From: Corynebacterium alimapuense
Lineage (GTDB): Bacteria; Actinomycetota; Actinomycetes; Mycobacteriales; Mycobacteriaceae
Length of the DNA: 64,000 nucleotides
NCBI RefSeq assembly: GCF_003716585.1
Contig: NZ_PTJO01000003.1
Location: 720,746-784,745 of the forward strand
Direction of reading: 5' to 3'
The notes under the pieces are model-generated. The model saw nothing but the letters and a program-made list of their open reading frames with translations. It did not search any database and was not told where the DNA came from. Shown piece by piece: positions 10,761-19,434 of this stretch; the stretch's first letter is position 1, and each line of letters starts with the position of its first letter. Both the position numbers and the translations under genes were made by a program.

Positions 10761-12044
10761 CTAGGCGGTCTTTTCAGCTTCCTCATTGAGCACGAACGTC
10801 GGCTCCGCATCGCCGCGAATGACATCGCCGGTGATGACGACCTCAGCGACGTCGTCACGATCGGGGATGTCGTACATCACTGGAACCAACAGCTCCTCCA
10901 TGATCGCGCGGAGGCCTCGGGCACCGGTACCCCGCGACAGAGCCTTCTCAGCGATAACGTCGAGGGAGTCCTCCGAGAATGTCAGCACTACTCCGTCTAG
11001 CTCGAAAAGCCTCTGATACTGCCTGACCAAGGAGTTGCGTGGCTCAGTGAGCACCCGAACAAGAGATTCCCGGTCAAGGTTGTCGACGGTGGCCACGACG
11101 GGCAGACGACCGATGAATTCAGGGATCAAGCCAAATTTGACCAAGTCTTCGGGACGGACCTGAGCGAAGAGATCCACCTTCTCACGATCCGAAGCGGACT
11201 CAATCTCGGAGCCGAAACCGATTCCCTTTTTTCCAACCCGTTCAGCGACAACCTTTTCTAGGCCGGCGAAAGCACCAGCAACAATGAACAAGATATTGGA
11301 AGTATCGAGCTGGATGAACTCTTGGTTGGGATGCTTGCGCCCACCCTGCGGCGGAATCGAAGCGGTCGTTCCCTCCAAGATCTTCAGCAGCGCCTGCTGT
11401 ACGCCTTCACCAGAAACATCTCTAGTAATCGAGGGGTTATCAGACTTACGGGAAATCTTGTCTACCTCATCGACGTAGATGATCCCGCGCTGAGCCCGCT
11501 GCACATCAAAATCAGCAGCTTGAAGCAGCTTGAGCAGAATATTCTCCACGTCTTCTCCGACATAGCCAGCCTCGGTCAAGGAAGTGGCATCGGCGATCGC
11601 GAACGGAACATCAAGCATGCGTGCCAGTGTCTGCGCGAGGTAGGTTTTTCCCGAACCAGTGGGGCCGAGCAGGAGAATATTGGACTTGGCCAGTTCAATA
11701 TCTTCGGACTTAACCTTGCGCGGGCTGGCCTCAGTCGTGTCACTGACGCGGATGCGCTTGTAGTGGTTATAGACCGCGACCGCCAAGATGCGTTTAGCTT
11801 TGCTCTGGCCAATGACGTAATTATCCAGGAAAGAAGAAATCTCCGAAGGGCGAGGAAGCTTATCTTCCTGCCTTTCGGCGGTCTCAGCAGCACCGAGTTC
11901 TTCCTCAATAATCTCATTGCACAGCTCGATGCACTCATCACAGATGTACACACCGCCGCCGGCGATGAGCTTTTTCACCTGCTTCTGGCTCTTCCCGCAG
12001 AAAGAACACTTGAGCAGATCGGCGCTTTCTTGCATTCTTGCCAT
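10761..12044 (-). CDS. clpX: ATP-dependent Clp protease ATP-binding subunit ClpX
   Basis: AAA+ unfoldase that feeds substrates to the ClpP chamber. The 427 residues show an N-terminal zinc-binding domain (Cys13, Cys16, Cys35, Cys38), Walker A GPTGSGKT at 127-134, Walker [10 protein letters not shown] at 188-196, the RKH pore loop within GGRKHP, and the ClpP-docking IGF loop in [10 protein letters not shown]. Normal length. The partner proteases clpP1 and clpP2 lie about 5 kb away on the same strand, as in other corynebacteria, where the interval holds variable genes. The leader contains an inverted repeat (GAGTTGA/TCAACTC, about 12067-12097) of unknown role. Confidence 0.96.
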   Translation of the reverse strand: MARMQESADLLKCSFCGKSQKQVKKLIAGGGVYICDECIELCNEIIEEELGAAETAERQEDKLPRPSEISSFLDNYVIGQSKAKRILAVAVYNHYKRIRVSDTTEASPRKVKSEDIELAKSNILLLGPTGSGKTYLAQTLARMLDVPFAIADATSLTEAGYVGEDVENILLKLLQAADFDVQRAQRGIIYVDEVDKISRKSDNPSITRDVSGEGVQQALLKILEGTTASIPPQGGRKHPNQEFIQLDTSNILFIVAGAFAGLEKVVAERVGKKGIGFGSEIESASDREKVDLFAQVRPEDLVKFGLIPEFIGRLPVVATVDNLDRESLVRVLTEPRNSLVRQYQRLFELDGVVLTFSEDSLDVIAEKALSRGTGARGLRAIMEELLVPVMYDIPDRDDVAEVVITGDVIRGDAEPTFVLNEEAEKTA

Positions 12045-12157
12045 AAGGTAATTCGTTCTCGCTTCGGAGTTGAGGACTAGCGGGAGTGACTCAACTCTAG
12101 TATTCCTCCGCGCTCGAGGGCGACTCCCCCTAGCGTCGGCTCCCGTACGCTAGGCCC

Positions 12158-13546
12158 ATGGTATCCCCGATCTTGGTCTGGTTCCGAGATGACCTGCGCC
12201 TGCACGATCACGCAGCCCTGAGTTGGGCTGCCGAGCGTGGCCCAGTCGTGGGTTTTGTCATCGATGAAGACCCGAAAATCACTGGCACCCGTGGCCTAGG
12301 CGCAGCATCAAGATGGTGGCGTGAAAGAAGCCTCAAGGCTTTGGCGGATCAGCTTGCTTCAGCTGATGTCCCACTGCTTCGACTCAGCGGCGATCCCCTG
12401 GTGGAAATTCCCCGGCTGATAGCTGAGACTGGAGCCTCGGCGGTGACCTGGCATCGCCGCTATCACGCACCGCTGTGTGAGCACGACGCTGCTATCAAAA
12501 CCCGGTTGACTGCAGAGGGAGTGCTCGCCAAAAGCCATCCCGGCTATCTATTGACAGAACCGCACCAAGTGAAAACTGGACAGAACACCCCTTATCGGGT
12601 GTTTACTCCGTTCTCCCGCAAGGCAACCCAGCTTTTCGACGCCTCCCCTTCCCTTCCTGTTCCACCCAATCTCTCTGGGCCCGGCGCACAACCCTGGCCG
12701 GAGCCTGCCGCTGTCTTCTGGGCATCGGGATTGGCCAAGACGTGGCAGCCTGGTGAGGCTGGCGCTCGGCTAAGGGCAGCGGATTTCTCCACTCGCGGTG
12801 CAGGATACGCCGAAGGTCGCGATCTGCCTGCGGTCAATGCCACCAGCGGGCTTTCTCCGCACCTGCGCTTTGGCGAGATTAGTCCGCGTGAATTATGGGA
12901 ATTGGCAGCCGAGTTACCGGAGGCTGATGGCCTCCGCTTCCGCGCCGAATTGCTCTGGCGTGATTTCGCCTGGCACCGACTATTCCACCTACCCGATCTA
13001 GCGACTCATAATGTTCGGAGCAGTTTCGATGCCTTCCCGTGGAAATGGCAGGAAGGCGAGTTGGAACGTGCTTCCGCGGGGATGCGCGACCCACGTCGTT
13101 CCGCGGATGGAACAGAAAGCTGGCTATCGGATCTCGGCGATTGGCGTTCCGGTACTACGGGCATTGAATTGGTAGATGCCGGTATGCGGGAGCTCTGGCA
13201 GACCGGCACGATGCACAACCGAGTGCGGATGGTGGTGGCATCATTGTTGACCAAAAATCTAGGCATTCATTGGCGCCACGGTGAGGAATGGTTCTGGGAG
13301 ACCCTGGTCGACGCCGACGCCGCTTCCAACCCGTTCAACTGGCAATGGGTGGCTGGCTGTGGCGATGACGCCGCCCCTTATTTTCGGATCTTTAATCCGG
13401 CGACCCAACAAAAGCGTTTTGATCCTGAGGGTCAATACTGCAACCACTGGGTCCCAGAACGTCTCACTCCCAATTATCCCCTACCGATGGTGGATCTCAA
13501 GGACTCCAGAGCAATGGCATTAGCCGCCTATGAGCAGGTCAAATAG
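12158..13546 (+). CDS. phr: Deoxyribodipyrimidine photolyase
   Basis: Class I photolyase/cryptochrome family enzyme of 462 residues that repairs UV-induced pyrimidine dimers using light. The N-terminal alpha/beta domain (VWFRDDLRLHDHAAL) binds the antenna chromophore. The C-terminal helical FAD domain has the conserved stretches WRDFAWHRLF, GIELVDAGMRELWQTGTMHNRVRMVVASLLTKNL and WQWVAGCGDDAAPYFRIFNP. The TACGCT hexamer at 12146-12151 sits six bases before the ATG and no ribosome binding site is visible, so the transcript is probably leaderless. Divergent from clpX. A cryptochrome role is possible but the repair signature residues are intact. Confidence 0.93.
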   Translation: MVSPILVWFRDDLRLHDHAALSWAAERGPVVGFVIDEDPKITGTRGLGAASRWWRERSLKALADQLASADVPLLRLSGDPLVEIPRLIAETGASAVTWHRRYHAPLCEHDAAIKTRLTAEGVLAKSHPGYLLTEPHQVKTGQNTPYRVFTPFSRKATQLFDASPSLPVPPNLSGPGAQPWPEPAAVFWASGLAKTWQPGEAGARLRAADFSTRGAGYAEGRDLPAVNATSGLSPHLRFGEISPRELWELAAELPEADGLRFRAELLWRDFAWHRLFHLPDLATHNVRSSFDAFPWKWQEGELERASAGMRDPRRSADGTESWLSDLGDWRSGTTGIELVDAGMRELWQTGTMHNRVRMVVASLLTKNLGIHWRHGEEWFWETLVDADAASNPFNWQWVAGCGDDAAPYFRIFNPATQQKRFDPEGQYCNHWVPERLTPNYPLPMVDLKDSRAMALAAYEQVK

Positions 13547-13696
13547 GGAGGAAATAGTGGGATGGGCCCGCCGTCGACGCCGGTGCAAGTCTCTGCTTCC
13601 TCGTTTAGCAGCGACTTATAATCGGCACCTAAAACGCTTTAACAGCCCCCAACATCGAGCTCACGTTGAGCACAATGGCAGACAATCCCACTCAAA

Positions 13697-14002
13697 TCAC
13701 AGTTTCTGCTGCAGCAATTGCTTAGCCTCTGTGGCGTCTAGGACTTTGCCATAGCTCACCACTGCCTCATCGATCACCAGCGCTGGCGTGCTCATTACTG
13801 AGTAGGCGGCGATCTGTGCGTAGTCGGTGACATGGTCGATGACTTCCTCACTCCCGAGTTCCAAAAGTGCCTGCTGTACCGAGGCCTCCAGCGCCACGCA
13901 TTTGCGGCACCCCGGGCCGAGGATTTTCACACGCGCGTCGCTTGCCGCAGGTGCGGACATTCCGATTTTGAAGGTCTCTTTTTTCTTTCCAAATAGTCCC
14001 AT
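13697..14002 (-). CDS. Small thioredoxin-fold redox protein
   Basis: About 101 residues with a thioredoxin-like fold of the redox-active disulfide protein 2 (MTH895-like) type. The active site is GPGCRKC, and the cis-Pro loop is MSTPALVIDE. Start ATG 14002 has AAAGGGA at good spacing; ATG 14008 is an alternative. It is encoded 16 bases after the ArsP-like permease, and together with arsR they appear to form one operon. Such proteins commonly accompany these permeases and may supply reducing power or pass a thiol-bound metalloid; this role is inferred from context. Confidence 0.82.
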   Translation of the reverse strand: MGLFGKKKETFKIGMSAPAASDARVKILGPGCRKCVALEASVQQALLELGSEEVIDHVTDYAQIAAYSVMSTPALVIDEAVVSYGKVLDATEAKQLLQQKL

Positions 14003-14018
14003 GATCATGGTCCCTTTC

Positions 14019-15071
14019 TTAGACGAGTAGATATTGCGTGAAGTTGAAGAAGTAGCCGACGATGATGATTCCGACTACACAGATGCTCACAAACACTGCG
14101 AGCAAGCGGCCAGAGATCACACGCTTGAGCATGATCATCGAGGGCAGGCTTAATGTGGTGGTGGCCATCATGAAGGCCAGGATCGTACCGAGCTGAGCCC
14201 CCTTGCCCAGTAGCGCTTCCGCTACCGGCAGGGTGCCGAAGATATCGGCGTACATCGGCACACCCAGCAGCGTCGCCATGACCACGCCGAAGGGATTGCC
14301 ACTACCGAGCGCAGTCTCCACCCAACTTTGCGGGATCCAATTGTGGATCAGGGCGCCAATGCCGACGCCAATGAGGATATAAGGAATGACCGAAACGAAG
14401 GTCTCCTTCACCTGTTCGGTGGCATAGTCAACGCGCTCCTTGCGGCTCAGCTCCAGTTCCGTTTCCTCGACCAGCTCCGCGCCTGATCCACTACCCGGGG
14501 CCACTGGCTGGCGAATGCCAGGCGCCGCGAATTGGGCGATATGAGATTCCATCTTCAGCTTCTCGATGATCGTGCCACCGACGATCGCGATCACCAGACC
14601 GAGGATGACGTAGGCGAAGGCAATCTTGAATCCGAAGATGCTCGCCAGCAGCACCAAACTGGCTAAATCAACCATGGGTGAAGAGATGAGGAAGGAGAAG
14701 GTCACACCCAGCGGTAGACCTGCGGCGGAAAATCCCATGAAAATCGGGATCGATGAGCAAGAACAAAACGGGGTAATCGTGCCAAGCACAGCACCCACCG
14801 TATTGGCTTTAAGACCGTGGAAGCGGCTGAGTATTCGGCGGCTTCGCTCCGGCGGGAAGTAGCTTTGAAGATAGGAAACAGCGAAGATCAGCACACAGAG
14901 CAGGATAGAAATTTTGATCAGATCATAAATGAAGAACTGGAGACTCGCTCCGACCTGAGATTCTGGATCTAGACCCAGTGCAGCCAATCCATTCCCTACC
15001 AGGGTGTTCAACCAGGCCATGCCGAGAATTTGGTTCTGTAGGAAATCGAAGAACCCTGATGCCCAATTCAT
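14019..15071 (-). CDS. ArsP-like permease (UPF0718/DUF318)
   Basis: A 350-residue membrane protein with about eight hydrophobic segments in two halves joined by a charged loop near residues 175-215. The signature TPFCSCSSIPIFMGF (Cys103, Cys105) is the hallmark of the ArsP_1 permease family, members of which export trivalent organoarsenicals. The gene follows arsR by 14 bases and precedes a thioredoxin-like gene, supporting a metalloid-efflux role. The exact substrate cannot be told from the sequence: arsenite, methylarsenite or another soft metal are possible. The second half repeats the fold with LLGVPMYADIFGTLPVAEALL. Confidence 0.82.
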   Translation of the reverse strand: MNWASGFFDFLQNQILGMAWLNTLVGNGLAALGLDPESQVGASLQFFIYDLIKISILLCVLIFAVSYLQSYFPPERSRRILSRFHGLKANTVGAVLGTITPFCSCSSIPIFMGFSAAGLPLGVTFSFLISSPMVDLASLVLLASIFGFKIAFAYVILGLVIAIVGGTIIEKLKMESHIAQFAAPGIRQPVAPGSGSGAELVEETELELSRKERVDYATEQVKETFVSVIPYILIGVGIGALIHNWIPQSWVETALGSGNPFGVVMATLLGVPMYADIFGTLPVAEALLGKGAQLGTILAFMMATTTLSLPSMIMLKRVISGRLLAVFVSICVVGIIIVGYFFNFTQYLLV

Positions 15072-15085
15072 TTTCTCGCCCCGTG

Positions 15086-15418
15086 CTAAGAATCGCGGCA
15101 GGGAGATACTTCAACGGCAGCAGAAAGCTGACGCAATGGGTCCAATCCCTCCGGAATCACGGAGAAATGCGCCCACCTGCCGACTTGCTCGCGGGCGACT
15201 AAGCCGGCGTCGACAAGCTTTTTAACGTGATGGGAAAAGGTCGGCTGGCTGATGCCGAAAAGCTCAGGGGCCTTGCAAGCGCAGACCGTCGAACAGCAAT
15301 TGTCGGCCAAATGCACATAGATATTCATGCGGACTGGATCGCCGAGCGCTTTGGCTATCTCCGCGCAGCGTTGCGTTTCCTCAGGAGTGAGAATCCGCGT
15401 TTCAGATACGTTGTTCAT
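15086..15418 (-). CDS. arsR: ArsR family arsenic-responsive repressor
   Basis: A 110-residue winged-helix repressor. The recognition helix is in ISQPTFSHHVKKLVDAGLV (about 56-74). Thiols cluster at Cys41, Cys42, Cys46 and Cys48 (NCCSTVCAC), plus Cys18, suitable for three-coordinate As(III) or Sb(III) binding. It differs from the zinc sensor at 42958, which uses His and Asp. First gene of the arsR-permease-thioredoxin set; a palindromic site at 15439-15456 precedes it. It is the only thiol-type ArsR in the window and the best candidate regulator for the related operators at 20.4 and 45.1 kb. Confidence 0.9.
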   Translation of the reverse strand: MNNVSETRILTPEETQRCAEIAKALGDPVRMNIYVHLADNCCSTVCACKAPELFGISQPTFSHHVKKLVDAGLVAREQVGRWAHFSVIPEGLDPLRQLSAAVEVSPCRDS

Positions 15419-15438
15419 GAGGATGACACTACTCCACG

Positions 15439-15456
15439 TATTGATGTTTATCTATA
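15439..15456. promoter_or_regulatory. Predicted ArsR operator upstream of arsR
   Basis: TATTGATGTTTATCTATA lies 21 bases before the arsR ATG. It matches the sites at 20391-20408 and 45129-45146 in 12-13 of 18 positions, with conserved TATTGA and TCnATA ends. Confidence 0.55.
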
Positions 15457-15502
15457 CGTTGGACCGGCCATGCATCACAGTCCGGTTTGTACGCGGTCGC
15501 TA

Positions 15503-15748
15503 TTAGAAGGCTGCCAACGGCTCGATATTCACGGTCAGCCACGGATACAGCGGGAGTTCCACGATCAGCTCATGCGGATGCTCAGAGTTTACTACTGCCA
15601 CTACCGACCAGCCGCCCACCAGCCGCCACAACTGAACCTCCGGCCAGCCCTCGACCGCCAATCGAGTGCGCTCAATCAGGTCCGCGCGAGCTTCCGGGTC
15701 CATCTCCGCGGGCAACTGTGCACTCAGACGAATCAACCACGTGCTCAT
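15503..15748 (-). CDS. Muconolactone delta-isomerase-like protein
   Basis: An 81-residue protein resembling CatC. It keeps the family pattern around ERTRLAVE, WRLVGGWSVVAVVNSEHPHELIVELPLYPWLTVNIEPLA, including the hallmark P-L-(F/Y)-P before the C-terminal strand, but lacks the usual extended C-terminus. Start ATG 15748 is preceded by AAGGAC; the frame opens at 15778. In C. glutamicum the interval between clpX and clpP2 carries the cat/ben/pca aromatic-degradation genes; here no catA, catB or pca gene is present. So it is either a relic of that cluster or a repurposed dimeric ferredoxin-fold protein. It is not clear that it is an active isomerase. Confidence 0.75.
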   Translation of the reverse strand: MSTWLIRLSAQLPAEMDPEARADLIERTRLAVEGWPEVQLWRLVGGWSVVAVVNSEHPHELIVELPLYPWLTVNIEPLAAF

Positions 15749-15956
15749 CAGCTGTCCTTCGAACAGTTGGCCAGGCACCTAGACATACGTGTTTCCTCCA
15801 AATTTCTCAACGCGGGTGATAGTCCCAGGGTTGGATACTACTTGGCTGCTACCTCCCGGTTATTCGCACAGCACTTAGCGGCTACGAACAACCGTCTCAG
15901 TAGCTAACTGCGGTGCGACTAACCGCACCAGCAGTGGGCACTGGAGAAGTGGACAT

Positions 15957-15982
15957 AAAAAAGAGGACACCCGAAGGTGTCC
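15957..15982 (-). terminator. Terminator after clpP2
   Basis: GGACACC (15965-15971), CGAA loop-side bases, GGTGTCC (15976-15982); followed on the minus strand by a run of six T. Confidence 0.85.
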
Positions 15983-16002
15983 CCTAGTTTGAAAACTGAC
16001 GG

Positions 16003-16629
16003 CTAGCCGTTGAGCTTCCGGTATTCGAAAACCTGGTCAATGATGCCGTATTCCTTAGCATCAGCAGCGACGAGAATCTTATCGCGGTCAGTATCTGTAC
16101 GGATCTGTTCTTCGGTCTGGCCGGTGTGCTTAGACAGAGTGACTTCCATAAGCCGGCGCATGCGCTCGATCTCTGCGGCCTGGATCTCTAGGTCAGAAAC
16201 CTGGCCCTGAGTGCCTTGAGTGGCTGGCTGGTGGATGAGCACGCGCGCATTCGGCAAAGCTGCACGCTTACCCTTCGCACCGGCAGCCAGCAGCACTGCA
16301 GCAGCAGAAGCAGCCTGGCCCAAGCAGACGGTCTGAACATCGGGACGCACGTACTGCATGGTGTCGTAGATGGCCATCAACGCGGTGAAAGAACCACCGG
16401 GCGAGTTGATGTACATCGTAATATCGCGGTCTGGGTCAAGTCCCTCAAGGACGAGCAGCTGAGCCATGATGTCATTGGCCGAGGTGTCATCGACCTGAGT
16501 ACCCAGGAAGATAATGCGCTCTTCGAACAGCTTCGCGTACGGGTTGGTCTCTTTGGTGCCATAGGCCGACTGCTCAACAAACGACGGCAGCACGTACCGG
16601 GACTGCGGCATCTGGAATCCGTTGGTCAT
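16003..16629 (-). CDS. clpP2: ATP-dependent Clp protease proteolytic subunit 2
   Basis: Serine peptidase of 208 residues forming one ring of the mixed ClpP1P2 tetradecamer. Catalytic Ser is in [14 protein letters not shown], His in VLIHQPA and Asp in the C-terminal third (TDTDRDKIL). The N-terminus carries the extended arm typical of the actinobacterial ClpP2. It lies 23 bases after clpP1 in the same operon and ends at a strong terminator. The ClgR box before clpP1 should control both. Confidence 0.95.
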   Translation of the reverse strand: MTNGFQMPQSRYVLPSFVEQSAYGTKETNPYAKLFEERIIFLGTQVDDTSANDIMAQLLVLEGLDPDRDITMYINSPGGSFTALMAIYDTMQYVRPDVQTVCLGQAASAAAVLLAAGAKGKRAALPNARVLIHQPATQGTQGQVSDLEIQAAEIERMRRLMEVTLSKHTGQTEEQIRTDTDRDKILVAADAKEYGIIDQVFEYRKLNG

Positions 16630-16652
16630 AATCTAAAGTCTCCTCAAAATTC

Positions 16653-17252
16653 CTAGTTGCTAATTGAGCCCTGTGCGTGGCCGATCACGTGATCGACGAG
16701 GCCATATTCCTTGGCTTGCTCAGCGGTGAACCAGCGGTCACGGTCGGAGTCTTTGGTGATCTGCTCAAAGCTCTGGCCGGTATGCTCAGCAATCAGACCC
16801 GCCATCTCACGCTTAGTGGCTGCGAACTGCTCAGCCTGGATAGCAATATCCGAGGCAGTTCCGCCCACACCGGCAGAGGGCTGGTGCATCATGATACGAG
16901 CGTGCGGCAGCGCGAAACGCTTGCCCTTAGTACCACCGGCAAGCAGGAACTGCCCCATAGAAGCAGCCAGGCCCATGCCATAGGTAGCGATATCGCACGG
17001 TGAGTACTTCATCGTGTCGTAGATCGCCATACCAGCGGTGACAGAACCGCCCGGTGAGTTGATGTAGAGCGAAATGTCGCGGGTCGGATCCTCAGCAGTC
17101 AGCAGGAGGATCTGCGCGCAGAGCTTGTTAGCGATCTCGTCATCGACCTGTTGTCCAAGGAAGATGATGCGCTCGCGCAGCAGGCGCTCGAACACCGAAT
17201 CGCCCAGGTTCATGCCCGCCCCGGGGGAGGTCATCGTGATCTGGTCAGTCAT
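16653..17252 (-). CDS. clpP1: ATP-dependent Clp protease proteolytic subunit 1
   Basis: Serine peptidase of 199 residues. Catalytic Ser is in [14 protein letters not shown], His in IMMHQPSAG and Asp in the SDRDRW region. It pairs with ClpP2 and works with ClpX or ClpC. The two subunits are clearly paralogous but differ in the N-terminal arm. A predicted ClgR box lies about 80 bases upstream, so stress induction by ClgR, itself a Clp substrate in C. glutamicum, is likely. Confidence 0.95.
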   Translation of the reverse strand: MTDQITMTSPGAGMNLGDSVFERLLRERIIFLGQQVDDEIANKLCAQILLLTAEDPTRDISLYINSPGGSVTAGMAIYDTMKYSPCDIATYGMGLAASMGQFLLAGGTKGKRFALPHARIMMHQPSAGVGGTASDIAIQAEQFAATKREMAGLIAEHTGQSFEQITKDSDRDRWFTAEQAKEYGLVDHVIGHAQGSISN

Positions 17253-17326
17253 TGAATCAAACTCCTGTAATTCTCGTTACGCCGATGACTTAAGGGTACT
17301 AGCGAAGGCAGAGAAATCTCACCTCT

Positions 17327-17344
17327 GTTCGCTATCAGCGTTTG
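17327..17344 (-). promoter_or_regulatory. Predicted ClgR box upstream of clpP1P2
   Basis: Read on the minus strand, the core is CGCTGATAGCG (17330-17340) followed by AAC. It fits the published corynebacterial ClgR motif CGCYNANRGCGWWS and sits 75-90 bases before the clpP1 start. Confidence 0.7.
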
Positions 17345-17387
17345 CCCTCAGCTAGTTCTTTGGGCCGGAACACCCTGCTAATCGACG

Positions 17388-17437
17388 AACACCCCGGTCA
17401 CCGTTCGCGCTCATCGCACGAGGTGATCCGGGGTGTT
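17388..17437 (-). terminator. Stem-loop after tig
   Basis: AACACCCCGG then TCACC (17388-17402) pairs with GGTGA and CCGGGGTGTT (17422-17437), with one T-T mismatch. It lies 17 bases past the tig stop. No strong T-run follows. Confidence 0.55.
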
Positions 17438-17453
17438 GCGGTCAAACCTAGTT

Positions 17454-18812
17454 TTAGGCTTCGCTTTCTTCAGCAGACTCTTCAGCCTGCTCTTCCTCAC
17501 CGAAGAACTGAGTCGGGTCAACGTCGTTGCCCTCTTCGTCCTTGACGGAGACGCGGCAGATAGCTGCGGCAAGTGCCTTGCCACGACGCACATCAGCGAA
17601 CAGGTTCGCGATCTGGCCGGACTGCTGCAGCTGGGAAACGAACTGGCTCGGATCCATGCCGTAGGACTGCGCGGTGAACAGGATATGGTCGGTGAGCTCC
17701 TGCTGGGAGACCTCCGGCTCTTCCTTCTCAGCGAGAACGTCGAGGAACAGCTGCGTGCGGACGGCCTCTTCGGCGTCCTTACGGGACTGTGCGTCGAACT
17801 CTTCACGGTTGGTGCCCTGGGACTCCAGGACCTGTGCCAGAGCGGCTTCGTCGTGATCTACCTGGCCCAGCAGAGAGTTGAGCTGGTTTTGAACCTGCTC
17901 CTCAACTACAGAGGACGGCAGTGCGAACTCGGTCTTGGCCAGTGCGGCCTTGAGGACCTCATCGCGGATAGCGGCGGCCTGCTCGCCCTTCTTGGACTCC
18001 TCGACCTGGCCGCGAGTTGCTTCACGCAGTTCCTCGGCAGTGTCGAACTCGGAGGCCAGCTGTGCGAACTCGTCGTCGAACTCAGGAAGCTTGCGCTCCT
18101 TGGTCTGCTTAACGAAGACGGAAACAGCAGCTTCCTGGCCCTCGTGCTCACCGGCAACGATCTTGGTAGTGAATTCTGCGGACTCATCGGTCTTCAGGCC
18201 GCGCAGTGCGGTGTCCAGACCGTCAATCAGGTCGCCCTGACCGATCTCATAAGACAGGCCCTCAGTGGTGGCCTCATCGACGATTTCGCCGTCGACGGTG
18301 GCCTTGAGATCAATAATGGCAAAGTCGCCGGTCTTAAGCTTGCGCTTGGTGTCCTTGAGCTCACCGAAGCGAGCACGGAGAGAATCAATTTCCTCGTCCA
18401 CAGCAGCATCGTCAACCGCAATGGCCGGAACAGCAACGGAAAGCTCAGTGAAGTCCGGAACCTCGATCTCGGGGCGAACGTCAACCTCGGCGACGAACTC
18501 CACGAAGTCTTTGTCCTCGACCTGAGTAATATCAACGCTCGGCTGGCCGATGACCACGAGTTCATTGTCTTCGCAGGCCTGCTGGTAACGAGAAGGAAGC
18601 ATGTCGTTGACGACCTGCTCCAGAATCGGGCCACGGCCATAACGAGCATCGATCAGCTGACGAGGAGCCTTACCCTTACGAAATCCGGGGAGGGACACCT
18701 GCTGAGCAATTGCGGCATATGCCTGGTCAATTTCCGACTCCAGCTCCGCAAAAGGAACATTGACGGTGAGCTTGACGCGGGTGTCGCTCAGCTTCTCGAC
18801 GGAACTCTGCAC
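17454..18812 (-). CDS. tig: Trigger factor (ribosome-associated chaperone)
   Basis: A 452-residue chaperone and peptidyl-prolyl isomerase that binds nascent chains at the ribosome exit. The N-terminal ribosome-binding domain contains the signature [15 protein letters not shown]; the FKBP-like domain follows (about 150-245) and the rest is the helical substrate-binding domain. The C-terminal 30 residues are strongly acidic ([14 protein letters not shown]), as in other actinobacteria. GTG start with AGGAG eight bases upstream. It precedes clpP1P2 on the same strand but has its own stem-loop terminator. A long antisense open frame across it is a composition shadow. Confidence 0.95.
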   Translation of the reverse strand: MQSSVEKLSDTRVKLTVNVPFAELESEIDQAYAAIAQQVSLPGFRKGKAPRQLIDARYGRGPILEQVVNDMLPSRYQQACEDNELVVIGQPSVDITQVEDKDFVEFVAEVDVRPEIEVPDFTELSVAVPAIAVDDAAVDEEIDSLRARFGELKDTKRKLKTGDFAIIDLKATVDGEIVDEATTEGLSYEIGQGDLIDGLDTALRGLKTDESAEFTTKIVAGEHEGQEAAVSVFVKQTKERKLPEFDDEFAQLASEFDTAEELREATRGQVEESKKGEQAAAIRDEVLKAALAKTEFALPSSVVEEQVQNQLNSLLGQVDHDEAALAQVLESQGTNREEFDAQSRKDAEEAVRTQLFLDVLAEKEEPEVSQQELTDHILFTAQSYGMDPSQFVSQLQQSGQIANLFADVRRGKALAAAICRVSVKDEEGNDVDPTQFFGEEEQAEESAEESEA

Positions 18813-18879
18813 GAGTTACTCTCCTGGATTCACATTGAAGGTTAATAAATATGAGACCACTTGGTGATGGTCTCCTACG

Positions 18880-18953
18880 TCGGGGCGACAGGATTTGAAC
18901 CTGCGACCCCCTGCTCCCAAAGCAGGTGCGCTACCAAGCTGCGCCACGCCCCG
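18880..18953 (-). tRNA. tRNA-Pro (anticodon TGG)
   Basis: A 74-nt cloverleaf. Acceptor CGGGGCG/CGCCCCG with discriminator A, anticodon stem CCTGC/GCAGG around loop TTTGGGA, and T-arm GGTTCAAATCC. The CCA end is not encoded. Confidence 0.95.
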
Positions 18954-19175
18954 TAGGTGTGTTTGAAGTGTAGCGACACACCCAGACATTAACCAACACT
19001 GGGGTAGCTAAGGAACAAAAACCCCTGTTCAAGCCATATAATCAACAGCCACCCCGCCATGCCATGGAGCTAAGCAATGTGCCACTCAGTGACATCGTTT
19101 TCCACCGGCTAGATCCCCGGGATCCACTGGCATTTCACAGCTGAGCAAATCCCCCACTCAACCATCGAGCATCAA
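18954..19175. other. Spacer between two tRNA genes
   Basis: About 220 bases of lower GC content with a small GGGGT/ACCCC inverted repeat near 19002-19025. No gene or known RNA family is recognised. It should hold the tRNA-Pro promoter. Confidence 0.3.
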
Positions 19176-19218
19176 CAAAAAAGCCCCATCATCACATTCG
19201 CAAAGTGATGATGGGGCT
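19176..19218 (-). terminator. Terminator after tRNA-Gly
   Basis: AGCCCCATCATCAC (19182-19195) pairs perfectly with GTGATGATGGGGCT (19205-19218); a run of about seven T follows on the minus strand. Confidence 0.9.
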
Positions 19219-19229
19219 CTGGAAAAAAC

Positions 19230-19304
19230 TGGAGGGAATGACGGGAATCGAACCCGCGTCTTCAGCTTGGAAGGCTGAGGTATTAGCCACTATACGACAT
19301 TCCC
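19230..19304 (-). tRNA. tRNA-Gly (anticodon TCC)
   Basis: Acceptor GGGAATG/CATTCCC, anticodon stem around loop CTTCCAA, T-arm GGGTTCGATTCCC. The CCA end appears to be encoded (19230-19232). Confidence 0.94.
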
Positions 19305-19434
19305 ATGCTCGCGCCGGATCAGCTTAGCGCATATTCCGCGAAATAAAAAAACTGGAACTTTTCCGCAAGCCAGAGCGTTGCCTGTAGGAGACTTATCCTA
19401 AACAAATCCCCTACCTGACGGAGTGAATTTCCCC

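Noticed and set aside
17433..18845. Open frame of 470 codons antisense to tig
   Set aside because: It mirrors tig codon for codon, has no ribosome binding site and reads as leucine-rich low-complexity sequence; a composition shadow of a GC-rich gene.
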